Under the pieces are notes generated by a model that searched no databases, had not been told where the DNA came from, and was given only the letters and a program-made list of their open reading frames with translations. A program made the position numbers and the translations under genes. A DNA stretch of 64,000 nt from Floccularia luteovirens (lineage: Eukaryota > Basidiomycota > Agaricomycetes > Agaricales > Squamanitaceae): the NCBI GenBank assembly GCA_009739215.1, contig VSJF01000011.1, forward strand, positions 868,001-932,000, written 5' to 3'. Shown here piece by piece: positions 24,482-35,270 of the stretch (its first letter is position 1; each line of letters opens with the position of its first letter).

Positions 24482-25044
24482 ACCATTTTTCCCTATGTAC
24501 ACTACCATCATAATGGCTGTGATGAATCAATACTGTATGACCATAGATTGCACAAAATAAAACACTTTACCTCAGCCCTTGGAGCTTTTGTTCCTCTTCA
24601 CGAAAAGAATTCATCCATGGAGTGTGCCAGGCTGTACAGATATTCCGGTCTAGTTATGATTTAGCACACACTGCATCGTCTACTGCGGTATACAATACAA
24701 TATGTGCGTTGGTGTCGGGTTGGAGTTTGGAGCGATCCAAACCCAAATAGAGGGGCGAGTTCCATTATTACTTTGATCCGGCTTCAAAAGGTTCTCTTCT
24801 CGAGACGGATGATCGTGTTTCCGTGGGCAGTGGTATCACCTGTTTTTTTATTCTGCAAGTTTTCAAGATTCCCATACTGGAAATGTTGAACGTTGATACC
24901 TAATTGATGTGAAGTACCTCGAGTATATCTAAATTTTGGAATTATGATGGATTTACTCTATTTATCATACCTTAACGTGTATCGATTACAATTTTTAGAG
25001 GAAATGGATACTCTCGCCCTGGACAAACACTCAGCAAACCGATC
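24482..25044. other. Convergent 3' region between BUB3 and the oxidase locus
   Basis: This holds the two facing 3' ends. It is AT-rich near 24,900-25,000, fitting 3' UTR and polyadenylation sequence. No other feature was seen. Confidence 0.4.
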
Positions 25045-26495
25045 TTACAAGTGAGCCTTGACGAACTCCGTGGTAGCAGGAACCTCAGACTCCATCTCCT
25101 TGATAATCGACAGAATGTCCCCAGCACACCCAAATGACAAAGTGAATCCAGATCCACCTTGCCCATACGAGTGTACAACACGACTGCCCTTTCTGCCGCA
25201 GATCACGCTCCACACGGACGTTGTCAAGAGTGCATGGTCGGAGTCCTTGAACGAACGGATATGGGTCATACTCAGCATTCTCCAGTCCTGGAACAAAGTC
25301 ATTGCAACGCTTGCGCATCCGCAGGATTTCTGGGCTGTCCAGGTTCAGGTCAAGAGTGTTGGCTGTTTGAGCGATCCCTGCGGTGCGTGATATCAACAAT
25401 CTGATACAATTGAAGTATTTGCAGTCTACTTACCTCCCAAGATCAATGTCTCGTCATTGCGGGGAACAATGAACACAATGTCCTCAATATCCTTGCCCTG
25501 CGTGTCATCATGCGATACACACAGTGCCTCTGTCACCTTCGGGAACTTCCTTCCATCGTTGATCACCCGAATCAACGCTCCTCGGAGTGGGTACACAGTC
25601 GGGTCTGATGCAAGATCCGCAGCACCAAGGCCAGACGCATTATACTTTGCAAGGAGGTGTTTCTCCTGCTTGACCAGATCACCAGTCACCTTCTCTGACA
25701 CGAGCTTGCCACCCTTTGCAGTCACAATATTGTGCAACCAGAACATGTAACGGTCAGTATCGATGACTGGTGCATCATGTTTGTATGAGTCTACAACACC
25801 GGCTTCCTGGTTAACATTGTGTTGAGTGATCAGGCTGCGGTCGCGGTTGAATCCTTGGATCTGCAAGGATATAAGAATGCGTTACAGATGCACAAAACTG
25901 AACATTACTGGCCTCGGGAGTTGACTAGATTTCGATCATCTTCTTCATCTGTCCAGGCATGTTCTCAAGTGGTTGCGAAAAGAAAAAGTTAGCAGTCCGC
26001 ATTCTGATCCCATGGTCCTCAACAGGAAGGATGTGCATCATTGTTTCGAAGTTGCGGTACGATGTCATGCACCATTCCTTGGATTTTTCGAGCGAGATGT
26101 GGTTCTGATGCTTGCCACAGACTACGGGTGGCCACTCCCATCTAGATAGGTCAGTTGTGAGTTATGCAATTAAGATAACCAAGTCGGTGTGATGATGAGA
26201 TGCTTACAGAGCACCAGCAATCTGAGAAGTGATGCGCTCTGGCAATGCTGCCCATTTTTCAGATATCACGGTCACTCCATACCCTGCATCGAGCAAGCTC
26301 CAAGCAGTCTGATGGATGGTGAGTACAGATGATGAATATATTGTAGTTGATACTTACTGTCAAGCCTGTCACACCACCTCCAATGACGACGATATTCTTG
26401 AATTTGGGAGATGGCTTGACTGGGTTGGGACCATCGAATAAGATGAGTTCTGTGCCAACTGGGGCAAGATGGAAGTTGGTGTTAACGGAAGGCAT
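25045..26495 (-). pseudogene. D-amino-acid oxidase, probably inactivated
   Basis: An FAD flavoenzyme family that oxidises D-amino acids to 2-oxo acids, usually in peroxisomes. Exons on the - strand: 26,358-26,495, 26,208-26,308, from 26,141 down, 25,434-25,860 and 25,045-25,377. Visible features are the nucleotide-binding motif VVIGGGVTGLT near residue 36, the ALWEWPPV region, FVQGLRP, a VVHSYGQGGSGFTLSFG C-terminal FAD motif, and a terminal AHL that fits the PTS1 consensus. Two lesions break it. A TAG at 25,925-25,927 follows MIEI just before intron 3, and I found no donor that avoids it. An extra base in the GGG at 25,187-25,189 shifts the frame between VERDLRQKG and SRVVHSYG. A partial copy lies at 14,288. 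Sequencing error cannot be excluded. Confidence 0.8.
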
Positions 26496-27423
26496 GTTTT
26501 TCTAGTGATTAAAAGAAAATTAAGCTGATATTAGAGAAGATGAAATTTAGATAGGAGTGCTGGGGCTTTCTAGGTGTGAATTGGATTGAAGCAAATGCTG
26601 GATTTATAAATGGTTTAGGTCACCGCCAAAAGGGATTTCCAGAGTGTGGATGGGAAGTAGACCACGAAGTGACGTTCGAAACAGAACACCAACGCATGCA
26701 CCCATGCGAAAAATTGCATGCGGCAGAAGTGTGAACTCTGTCAGTGCTACCATCGACTGAACAGTTCATACGTTTCATCTGTTAACTTGAAGCTGTGCTT
26801 GATAAACAACAAGACCTTTAGACTGACAGTATAAGGCAGAGTCTTTCGGTCTATCATCGGCCGATTGGTATTTGGGTTGGCCCCACAACAAGTTGTGTTG
26901 GGATTGTGACTGCTGAAGTGCATGGATGCAAGGACATCAAGGTGGATATCTGAGAAATTTTGCAATGGTATGATGACAAGTGACATATAATGTGATTTTA
27001 TGGTTCTAAGGGTCCATGAACTTGTCAATGGTCATGGTGGGATTTAAGCTCTTTATGAAAGCTACTGCAATACTTGACAGAATTGACTGTGAACAAAAAG
27101 ACCATTCTATTCATCGACCCATAGCATGGAGTGAACAATTCTCCTCTTAATTCGATGGAATCCAGACCTTTGAGTATGTCGGTATTTGAATCCAAAGTTG
27201 GTTAGGCCACTGAGCACCTAGTGTGCAGTATGTTTCCAACCTAGACAGAGAGTTTCCAAGACAACACCAGAAAAAAGGGATAGGGTGGTACAACAAAACT
27301 CAACGAGTTTTCTGGAGAGTCAGGTGTTTCATAAGAACATGGAACATTTGAATGATACAATTGGGGAATTGGATCAGCATATTCGGAAAAATATTTTCTT
27401 TATTTGGTTCTGAAGTCTTAGAC
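26496..27423. other. Oxidase promoter and spacer to the right arm
   Basis: The stretch next to the oxidase start holds its promoter. The rest has no supported gene. No counterpart to this spacer was recognised next to the left arm, which is consistent with the inward deletion there. Confidence 0.4.
26603..26610 (-). promoter_or_regulatory. TATA box of the oxidase gene
   Basis: A palindromic TTTATAAA lies about 110 bases upstream of the oxidase start codon on the - strand. Spacing and sequence fit a fungal core promoter. Confidence 0.4.
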
Positions 27424-28746
27424 AAATATCCATTTCAAACAAGTATTGTAGATCAAGCAGGCCTGCAGACAATTTATTTGCAAAGGGCGTATTAACAACA
27501 AACTCGTCTTTGGAAAGATTTGGTCATAAAATCTACAAGGCAGTATTCCGAAATTGCTCATCGTTTCCTTGCTGACTTGGGGTACGCACCGGCTCTTCGA
27601 GCTATCAATGATGTCCAATGATTGTCTTGGAGCGCTCCATACCTACAAAGCAATGCCAATAGTCATCATCAAATTGGGACTAAGAGTCATCGTATCTTAT
27701 GAACTCAGTTCCTTGCATAGAATTTCCGTAAGGGGAAGCTAAAGGTCATGAAGCTTACCACGGACATTATGAGTCTGATCCATAATTAGCACTCTGCAGT
27801 CAAGAATATGTTCAAACAAAGTCGAGTTGGATGACACAAGCTGCCACTTACAAAGCCGTTGTTTGTTTGCACATTAATGTTAGCTTGTACATACTTCTTC
27901 CAGCCCCTAACCAAGTGTATTAGAAATGATAACCATTGTTTTCGGCTTCAGGTGTCGATGAAAAGTTGATCTTTCCATTGGGAGTTATAAAAAATTCATA
28001 GCAATATAGTACGAGTCTCACATGTCATAGTGGCTGTTTAACAGCTTCATTGTGTCAATTGAGCCCGCACAATGAGATATGCTGGAACGACTATTGAATT
28101 TTGTTAAATTAGAATATCTCGCATTGGTGTCGGGGTGGGTTTATGGTGATGCTCCAGGCTGTGAACAAACACAATTTACTGTTCCATTTCTATCATATAA
28201 GATTTTTTTTTCGCACACTCGTTGTACCTGTACCCGTAATTCCACTGTTTGTTTAACTCCATTTATCGTCAACGGAACTTGGACTCGTTCCTGCACTCTT
28301 TTTAGCGCATAGCCATTTGACAAGTGCCCGGATCAATATTATTTCCTTTATGAGTAAACTGTAGATGCAACTATGACATCTTCGCTCGTATCCCATGATA
28401 TATGTGATGAATTTATTGACATGTGTCTACATATGAATCGTAGGGATAATCACCCCAATCCATGGAGTGATTTTATTTGTGTGGGGGTATGGTGACTAAC
28501 AGTAAAGTTAGTATGCAAGGTCATTACGAACAGTGAGCAAAATAGTGGTCAGAATAAGGATACACATAATAATCGATAATGTCTATTATATTCGATGTGA
28601 GATAGGATTCAGTCTGGAGGTATATGTGAGAGCCACATGAATAGACAGCTCTTTCATTCCACCTCACTAATGGGGTGGGGAGAAGTTTCAAAATCAAGAG
28701 AAACTGAGACGGTGAGAGGGAGAAAAATGGGGAAGAATTATGAAAT

Positions 28747-29463
28747 TCAAGCGAATTGCAAAATCCAACTTGAACCAGAAGATGAAGGTGTCAAGCCCAT
28801 GAACGTTGTCATGCCCATTAGGAAGTCCACTCGTTTCATGCCATTGCGCTTTTCCGCCTCGTAGGCCCTGGTGCTCTGTAGCATCCTGTAACACGACTCG
28901 TACGCGCGGGTAGCGAGCCTCTTTGCGCTAGAAGAGGGCAGAGAGTCAAAATCTGCTGCGGTGATGTTCTTACGCAGAGAATTGTATACGGTTTCGAGAA
29001 CATCCATGACAGTCACGAAAGGTACCTTAGATGCGTATACATTGATTTTCCAAGGGAGGTGTGGTGTAGAGATGGTTAAGCTGCGCAGAGGCGGGGAAAC
29101 GGCGGGCTCTCCAAGAACGCGAGTGGAGAGGCCCCTGTGATGTGATGTCATAGTAGAGGGATGCTCTACTAGATTGTAGTCGATGCTCGGAGAGGAGTGG
29201 TACTCAAGCAGTAGGTGAGCGCGAGGTTGAATGGGAGGGGGAGGAGCCGGAGCTGGATAGTGGTGGTGATAATCTTTGCGAGAGGATTTGGAAGCAAATA
29301 TATCAATCGTGTATGGAGATGGGCCAGGCAGCCCGGTATGAGTGTTTGGTGGAGTCATCAAGGCGGCGGACGATGCTGGAGACATAGATGCGAAGGAGAG
29401 GGCTGAAGTAGGTGGGGAGTAGACAGTTTTGGTTTTAGAGAAACGGACGCGTTTTCCGGGCAT
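28747..29463 (-). CDS. DUF6699 domain protein, copy 4 (intact, right arm)
   Basis: Single exon, 238 residues from MPGKRVRFSKTKTV. It shows the family layout: basic-aromatic motif at residues 4-9, a Ser/Pro/His-rich linker (YHHHYPAPAPPPP), then LPWKINVYAS, VTVMDVLETVYNSLR, NGMKRVDFLMG, FMGLTPSSSG and SSWILQFA at the end. The frame is also open for 38 codons upstream, but that part overlaps a conserved TATA box (29,544-29,550) and lacks the family motif, so I start at the later ATG. The left-arm partner differs by substitutions, a few indels in the Pro-rich linker and one frame-breaking base. The transposon at 29,699-30,849 lies only about 150 bases upstream of the TATA box and could affect expression. 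Confidence 0.85.
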   Translation of the reverse strand: MPGKRVRFSKTKTVYSPPTSALSFASMSPASSAALMTPPNTHTGLPGPSPYTIDIFASKSSRKDYHHHYPAPAPPPPIQPRAHLLLEYHSSPSIDYNLVEHPSTMTSHHRGLSTRVLGEPAVSPPLRSLTISTPHLPWKINVYASKVPFVTVMDVLETVYNSLRKNITAADFDSLPSSSAKRLATRAYESCYRMLQSTRAYEAEKRNGMKRVDFLMGMTTFMGLTPSSSGSSWILQFA

Positions 29464-29698
29464 GATACAACAACAATAGAATATGGAAGACAAAACGTTA
29501 AATGAGGTTGTGAAATGAGGATAAAATACACGGATTGCTCTACCTTTATAGTCCAACAGGTCGGGTTGGTTCTGCATAGAGAAATATCAGGTGAGACCGA
29601 CTGAATGAGGGAGAAATTGAGGATTCCTGTGTTACGGGACCGTTATGAGAGTGAATATCATTCCCATGTTACTTTGTTTAGGATTTGTATCGGACGTC

Positions 29699-30849
29699 CA
29701 TCAGCAAAAATGCATCAACTTTAAATCAGCTTTGGCTATCTTTAGCTTTCACAGTCTTCGGTTTTAGCTTTAAGTGTCTTTGCTTTGACTTTGATTGTCT
29801 TTGACTTTTGACTTGTGCTTTCAAGTCTTTGTACAGAAATCTTTATCCTCACTTTTAGCTAGCATTGACTATGACTCTTACCTTCAAAAAATCTCTGAAT
29901 GACTTGGACTTTTTTGAATTCCTCGGCCTTGGGGGTCAAATATAATAGGGATATTGCATCTCAGCGGATTTCACGTGACCATCGGAGTTGCAATTCCACG
30001 TCGTTCAAACGTTTGACTTACGCAATTTTTTTTCTTCAAGTTCAACTCCCACCCTATCTCTTCATAACCACCCCAACGCTAACCTAAAAAGCAATGCAAC
30101 TAGACTTCAATGGAACTGTCAGGAGTGTGTCACTGTGGAATGTACTGTTATGCCCTGTTCAACTGCTGTAACTGTCTTTCTGGTTCTAGGGTCTTTCTTA
30201 TTACCTTGATTGTCAGTTTGACATGTCAGTCATCTTTTTGCAAGGCTTGTATGAAGTTCACTGAACTCTGCCTACCTCCAGCCCTTGATGGTACAATATA
30301 GCCACATCTGGGAAGCTACAGTAATAGCAATAACCACACTGAAGGCACAAGGAAGTATGGAATGATGGTTGATACTGACAATTTGCAAACCCTTGCTGCA
30401 TCTTCTGTTGTATCCATTTTTCACTAAATCAATAATCTTCTGTCTAGTCCAAAGCATTGCAGAAACATGATGATCAATGGCAGTGTATCAACTCGAAGAA
30501 GGAGAGATTATATTTTGTTGAGGTTGAGGAGATTGAAGATGAAGATAGTCCATGCAATGTAGCTGTGAGGAATGCGAGGATCCCGATTGTAGTATTACAT
30601 ACATTTATTGTTGTACTATTAGTATTTAGAACCTCATAATTAATGACAATATTAGTATTATTTTGCAACATCTTCTATGTCTTTATTGTGTCTTTACAAA
30701 GAAAATGATGTCTTTTAAAGAAAATGGACCTAGCTTTCCAAAGACAATCATCTTTGATGCTTTAGGTTCTTTATATGTCTTTTTATATCTTTTTTGTCTT
30801 TGGAAAGACGAAAAAAGACATGTTCAAAGTCTGTGCATTTTTGCTGATG
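29699..30849. mobile_element. Non-autonomous TIR DNA transposon (CACTA-like?)
   Basis: The 1,151-base insert begins with CATCAGCAAAAATGCA and ends with its exact reverse complement (30,834-30,849). The left arm lacks the insert and reads straight through (CGGACAACTGCTG against CGGAC-GTC...TCTGCTG), which implies a 2-base target duplication (TC). Both ends are packed with short subterminal repeats of GTCTTT and CTTTG and their complements (29,760-29,840 and 30,680-30,830). Such subterminal repeats with a 2-3 base duplication resemble CACTA/EnSpm elements, but the termini are not CACTA, so the superfamily is inference. No transposase is seen; interior frames are at most 75 codons. Confidence 0.8.
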
Positions 30850-30988
30850 TCTGCTGTTTAGTGATTGGAGATGATCAGTATCATCTCTAGCCTCCATGAC
30901 ATGGCTATGCCTTCCATGATGCCATTTGCCTAATTTGATATTTTACCCTTCACACCGCATGTCACCAAGTCGCATTTCATAGCCATAA

Positions 30989-31362
30989 TGTTGAGCAGCC
31001 ATGTGTGCAAGACACAGTGGAGGAACTCAAAGTCTTACCTTGTGCTTACTTAGATCACACCTTACGGTTAGTGTTACTACTACTACCTATAGAATAGGAC
31101 AAGGGATCTATTTGCATAAGAGTGTCCTTATATACAGTTCTAGCTGTATGTACATATTTGCATAAGGGTCCGTGCTATGTCCGTCATAGTCACATGTCTA
31201 CTTCATAGAACCTTGTAGAAGGTTATAGAACATGCTTAGTCATACTGCACGTGATGCATAGGGCATATATGAGTGTAGTCATGTGACATATCATGTGACA
31301 TATCATCTGACTCATCACCTGACGAATTATGTAATCCATCATGTGATTGTGCTGATGCAACA
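30989..31362. mobile_element. Solo LTR, family C (374 bases)
   Basis: The element starts TGTTGAGCAG and ends GATGCAACA, the TG...CA ends of an LTR, and is flanked on both sides by CATAA (30,984-30,988 and 31,363-31,367). The left arm has one CATAA at the matching place (CCATAACAGGCC, read on the other strand), the empty site. No internal retroelement sequence is present, so it is a solo LTR left by recombination. An internal short direct repeat (CATGTGACATAT, twice) lies near 31,280. It is not obviously related to the other two LTRs. Confidence 0.78.
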
Positions 31363-31745
31363 CATAATTGGCCTTCAAAGCTGTAAAACGTTGCAAATCC
31401 TCTCTTGACAGCACTAAATGTTCTGTATCTTGACGCTTACGCAATTAACATGTGCTTATCCTTGCGGGGCTTTCCATGGACACTGCATTCTACGTTGGCG
31501 TCGGAGTAAACCAGCCCTATATGTATCAGATAAAATTCTCGCCTAGCTCTGCTGCGACTTCACAATACATATACTATGACTCAGCAAGATGTCGGTGACT
31601 CCTCTCCATTCTGTATAGCAAAGTTCAGCTCAACAAGATCAATTATTCTTTGAACAATGTCATGTTACATGATACATGGTATGCAGAACTTTGCGAAGCC
31701 TTCTTACTTGACTACATACATAGCAACAGATGCCACTGCTATTAG

Positions 31746-32322
31746 TGTTATGACCTTATCCGGACTTACAATATCTCCCTAAACTTTAGAACAGTCTAAA
31801 TACACGCGTCTTCAACGCGTTCTCCTCATGTTTACTATCTTTAGCACCTTGACTCTTGTGTTTCACCTTTTGACTCGCACGCGCATCTATTTGACTCAAT
31901 GCGTCTTCTATATGACTAGTAGCGCTTCTATATGACTTGTAGGCTTAGTGATATGCCTCATTGTAGGCTATTCTTAGTAGTACAGATTATGTATTTAAGA
32001 TAGCGCAAACTACAGGCAAGCCTCAGCTTGACCTTAGTTTGAATACTGCCTAACATGCTTGATTATTCTGCTACCTCTGTGTGCACTAAGCGAATCCTCC
32101 CTCCCTAGTCTAGGACGGCTAGCAAGTTGTATATAACGGCACGCAAGACAGCGAGCAGCCTGAAACGCCTGGCTGCCCCCTCCGTCGTAATTGACCTTGA
32201 CGAGGCCCCCACTAGTGGCAAAAGTAACTAGTTCGAGGACTCTACCCCTCGACGCGCTAGGGAAACGCGACTAGCATTCGACTCGACTCCTATCTACAAC
32301 AATAACACGCATAGCGGTAACA
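31746..32322 (+). mobile_element. Solo LTR, family A (577 bases)
   Basis: It starts TGTTATGACCTTATCCGG, ends AGCGGTAACA, and is flanked by the 5-base duplication ATTAG (31,741-31,745 and 32,323-32,327). The left arm is continuous across this point (CTATCAG-GAGGAGTTTC, other strand). Shared blocks with the LTR at 34,208 (ATATCTCCCT-type start, CAAGCCTCAGCTTGA, GATTATTCTG) show that they are one family. There is no internal domain, so recombination between LTRs has removed the element body. Confidence 0.85.
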
Positions 32323-32627
32323 ATTAGAGGAGTTTCATTCCATCTTCTTTTCTCATCTGGCTCCCTTGAGTATGAACATGTCCAGTATAATCAATACGAA
32401 ACAAGGTACAAGACCATCAGCTAACGATATGATATTGCAGTTAATTCAAACTAGAAAGTGTACACAGTTTTCCAGGTATGGAAATTATAAATAGAGCTAT
32501 TCATAGGTTATGTTGTTCATTGTGTCTACTCCATTTCGGGGACAACATGCTTGGCCGAGAGGGAAGGGTGCAGAATAGTTGGAGGGACACGTTCATAATG
32601 GAAGAAGTCATTCTGAAGACAAGGCTC

Positions 32628-33676
32628 ACTGAAGGGAAGGTAAGTGTGAGCAGGCTCAGAAGCCTAATGGGGAGCAGCACGTCCGTCTGCTAATTCTGAA
32701 GAAAGTTTCTTGTTGAGAACCTAGGTGGTTGTATTTAAGGAGTGGGCTTATGGATTAAATGACGGAGCGCACGGTGGTGGCACGCAGGTGTGGAAGAATG
32801 TGGATGAAGTCCGCGTTAGAGAAGCGCAGTTAGATGTGCATGAGCACATTATCTTGCAGAGTGTGAGTGCACTTGGTGCATGAGGGATATGTAGGTTGAG
32901 AGTGGTTTTTAGATTTTAGACGCTAACTGATTGGGATTGTAGAAACTTGTTCCTTTCACTATCTAAGTTACAATCTTTTATATCTATAGGCGTTGCGGAA
33001 AGAGTACTAAGTAATCAGAGAAATGTACTAAATTTAATGAATGGTAATGGTAAAAAAAATTGCAAGGGGCATCACCAGGAACATGTGCTATACTGGTTAT
33101 AGAATTGTGAAACTCACAAAAGAGAAAGAAAGGCTAAACAATGCTGGAGGGCCATCTGGTCTGCCTTGCGGAAACACAGCAAGGCTGAGTGTTGCTGTGT
33201 GCTCGCATCACACGTGACCAAGGTAGTCGTGATCCTGTGCACTAATATTAGCAGGAGCGCTGTTTTCTTGGTCTGAAAGGCAAATCCGCGTGATAATCCT
33301 GATTAAGACCGATGATCAGATAAGTGATGGCACTGATACGGGGGTTTTACTAGCTAATTTTAGGAAATGTGGCAGCCAAGGGGCTTGTGAGCTAAAGTTG
33401 ATGGTTGATGGCATCAGCAGGCTGCGTGGTCCTCATTAAGCTATGTGGCATCTGGAAGAGTGTGCTGCGGGAATTAAGAATGGGGGTGCGTGTCCTGAGT
33501 GGGGCATTTGTGACGTCTGGGGCTTCGCAATATGAAATTTGGATAGTCGATTGCATAAGAATTACTGAATGTTGCGCTTTGCGTTGTGATTGGTTGGGGA
33601 AGTTCTCTGATGTGCATTAGGCTTAGACTATGTCTCAAGCTTACCATATCCATTCCGAGGTAGTAGGGGTTTCCCA
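32628..33676. other. Segment present only in the right arm
   Basis: About 1.05 kb separates two blocks (AAGACAAGGCTC and CAGAACAAAGTGT) that are adjacent in the left arm. I see no TG...CA ends, inverted repeats or convincing target duplication, and no recognisable protein. It could be an insertion of an element without clear termini, or ancestral DNA deleted from the left arm. Confidence 0.55.
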
Positions 33677-34207
33677 CATCGCGACAGAACAAAGTGTGAT
33701 CCAAACATACTTATACTAATCCCCTGAAATATCTATGGTAGCTACTTACAAGAAAACAGATAACCCGTTATGTGACCATGCTGTGGATTACATATGAGAG
33801 TCTGTATGTGCCCAAACTGAATTACATTTGGTGTTCAATAAAGCTGTACTCGAACGTTCATGAAGTTACTCCAGTTGTTGAACATGGTAATCATGATGGA
33901 GTCACTGAACCCACAAGTTGGAGTACAAACATCCACAGTCCAAGGCATATGGGTTGTAAGTCTTGTATTATTGGTAGCTAAGGAAGAGAGAAGAAGCAAA
34001 GAACAGTCTCAATGGCGATTGCACATCAATCATAGCCTCACATTGTGGATTGCCAGTTGATAAATCATTTTGATAGGGGAGGTTTTGATATAGGAATCCA
34101 TCAAAGAGGTGACCATCCTCAACAAATTTATTCTTTCCGTCATACTCGAGATGAGTTTAGCATAAGTATATGTCATTCATTCCCAGAAGTCAAGGGTTCC
34201 GGCTAAG

Positions 34208-34812
34208 TGTTACTGTTTAGGGTTTTAGCATCATTGTTTACTAGTCTTGTCATAGGTGTGTCTGGGTTAGGGAGCGGTTGGGTTTTGCTAGTCAGATTTC
34301 CCTAGCATGATGGTAGGTTACGCTACCACACAGGTTACAAACCACCTGTCAGGGTCTCTCTGAGGTCAGTTACAGAGGTGGGGATAGCCAGGTGTTTCAG
34401 GCTGTATGGTGTTGTCCATGCCGTTATTTACAACGATCTTGCCATCCTAGACAAGGGAGGGAGAGTCACTTAGTCGTCACTGAGGTAACAGAATAATCGC
34501 TTGTGTTAAGAGGTATTTGAAACTAAGATCAAGCTGAGGCTTGACTGTAGTTTCATGCTACTTAAATACAAGTATGCTACTTCTAATAATAGCTAAACGC
34601 GTGTCTGCTCAGTAAGCTATGAGTCAGCGCAGAGTTATACAGAAGTATCTACAAGTCATTTAGAAGCAGACACAAGTCACTACGAGTTAATAGAAGCAGA
34701 ATGTGAGTCAAATACAAAACGTGTATGGGAAACAAATAAACGAGGCAGGAATGCATTGCGCATGTGTTCTAAAGTCCAGGGAGATAGCATGTATCCAGAT
34801 AAGGTCATAACA
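34208..34812 (-). mobile_element. Solo LTR, family A (605 bases), reverse orientation
   Basis: Read on the - strand it begins TGTTATGACCTTATCTGG, matching the LTR at 31,746, and ends CTAAACAGTAACA. It is flanked by CTAAG on both sides (34,203-34,207 and 34,813-34,817). The left arm reads through this point (GAGTTCCAAAGGTGAAAAAA, other strand). The two family A copies differ clearly, so they are separate, fairly old insertions rather than the two ends of one element. Confidence 0.85.
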
Positions 34813-35129
34813 CTAAGCGTGAAAAAAATAACAGGAGGTTTGAGAGGTTTTGGGAGTGTAAATAAGAAATGACTGAATACCTGGCTATTCTTGTGATTGG
34901 CCCCTCGGGTTTCAAACAAATGACCATTGCTGTAAAGAACGACACATGACACTACTTACAATACCAGGAAATTGAAAATATTACTGAGCTCAACAAACCA
35001 GCTTCAAATTGAGTTTGTTTGTGGCCACGGTTGTCTATTTTTTGTGGTGCTGTCGTTTGAGGGTACAACGCAATAAGAGTTGGTGTCTTCAACATGTACC
35101 CACTTGTCTGGAGCATATTAGAGGTGGTT

Positions 35130-35270
35130 CTAAGTGTCTGTGAACTCATCAGTGGTGGAATTCGAAGCTCTTTCCGAAAAATGCTGTATGCTTGAAGAAA
35201 CTGACTGAGCCGAGGAGTCATTCCGTCCGTCAACCCGCAGCTCGGGAGCAGTCCTTTTACGATAGTCATG
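35130..35270 (-). pseudogene. Relic C-terminal exon of an unknown gene
   Basis: After a plausible acceptor (CCGTAG) the - strand frame reads HDYRKRTAPELRVDG and then a Ser/Asn/Thr-rich tail to a TAG, 46 codons with a coding-like look. I found no matching upstream exon. Its stop lies at the very edge of the right duplication arm, so the arm may have ended just past this gene. It could also be chance. Confidence 0.25.

Larger units (their letters stand above)
27424..35122 (-). repeat. Right arm of the large inverted segmental duplication
   Basis: This is the reverse-complement partner of 9,806-13,690. It carries the intact DUF6699 copy and is about twice as long as the left arm. The extra DNA is accounted for by a TIR transposon (29,699-30,849), three solo LTRs (30,989-31,362, 31,746-32,322 and 34,208-34,812) and a segment of unknown type (about 32,628-33,676). 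Outside these, the arms align along their length with scattered point differences. The outer end lies just 3' of a relic exon (35,130-35,270); the inner end lies about 930 bases from the oxidase start. Confidence 0.88.

Noticed and set aside
34203..34817. Initially read as a MITE with 10-base inverted ends
   Set aside because: The ends resolve as TG...CA of an LTR with a CTAAG duplication, and the sequence matches the LTR at 31,746.
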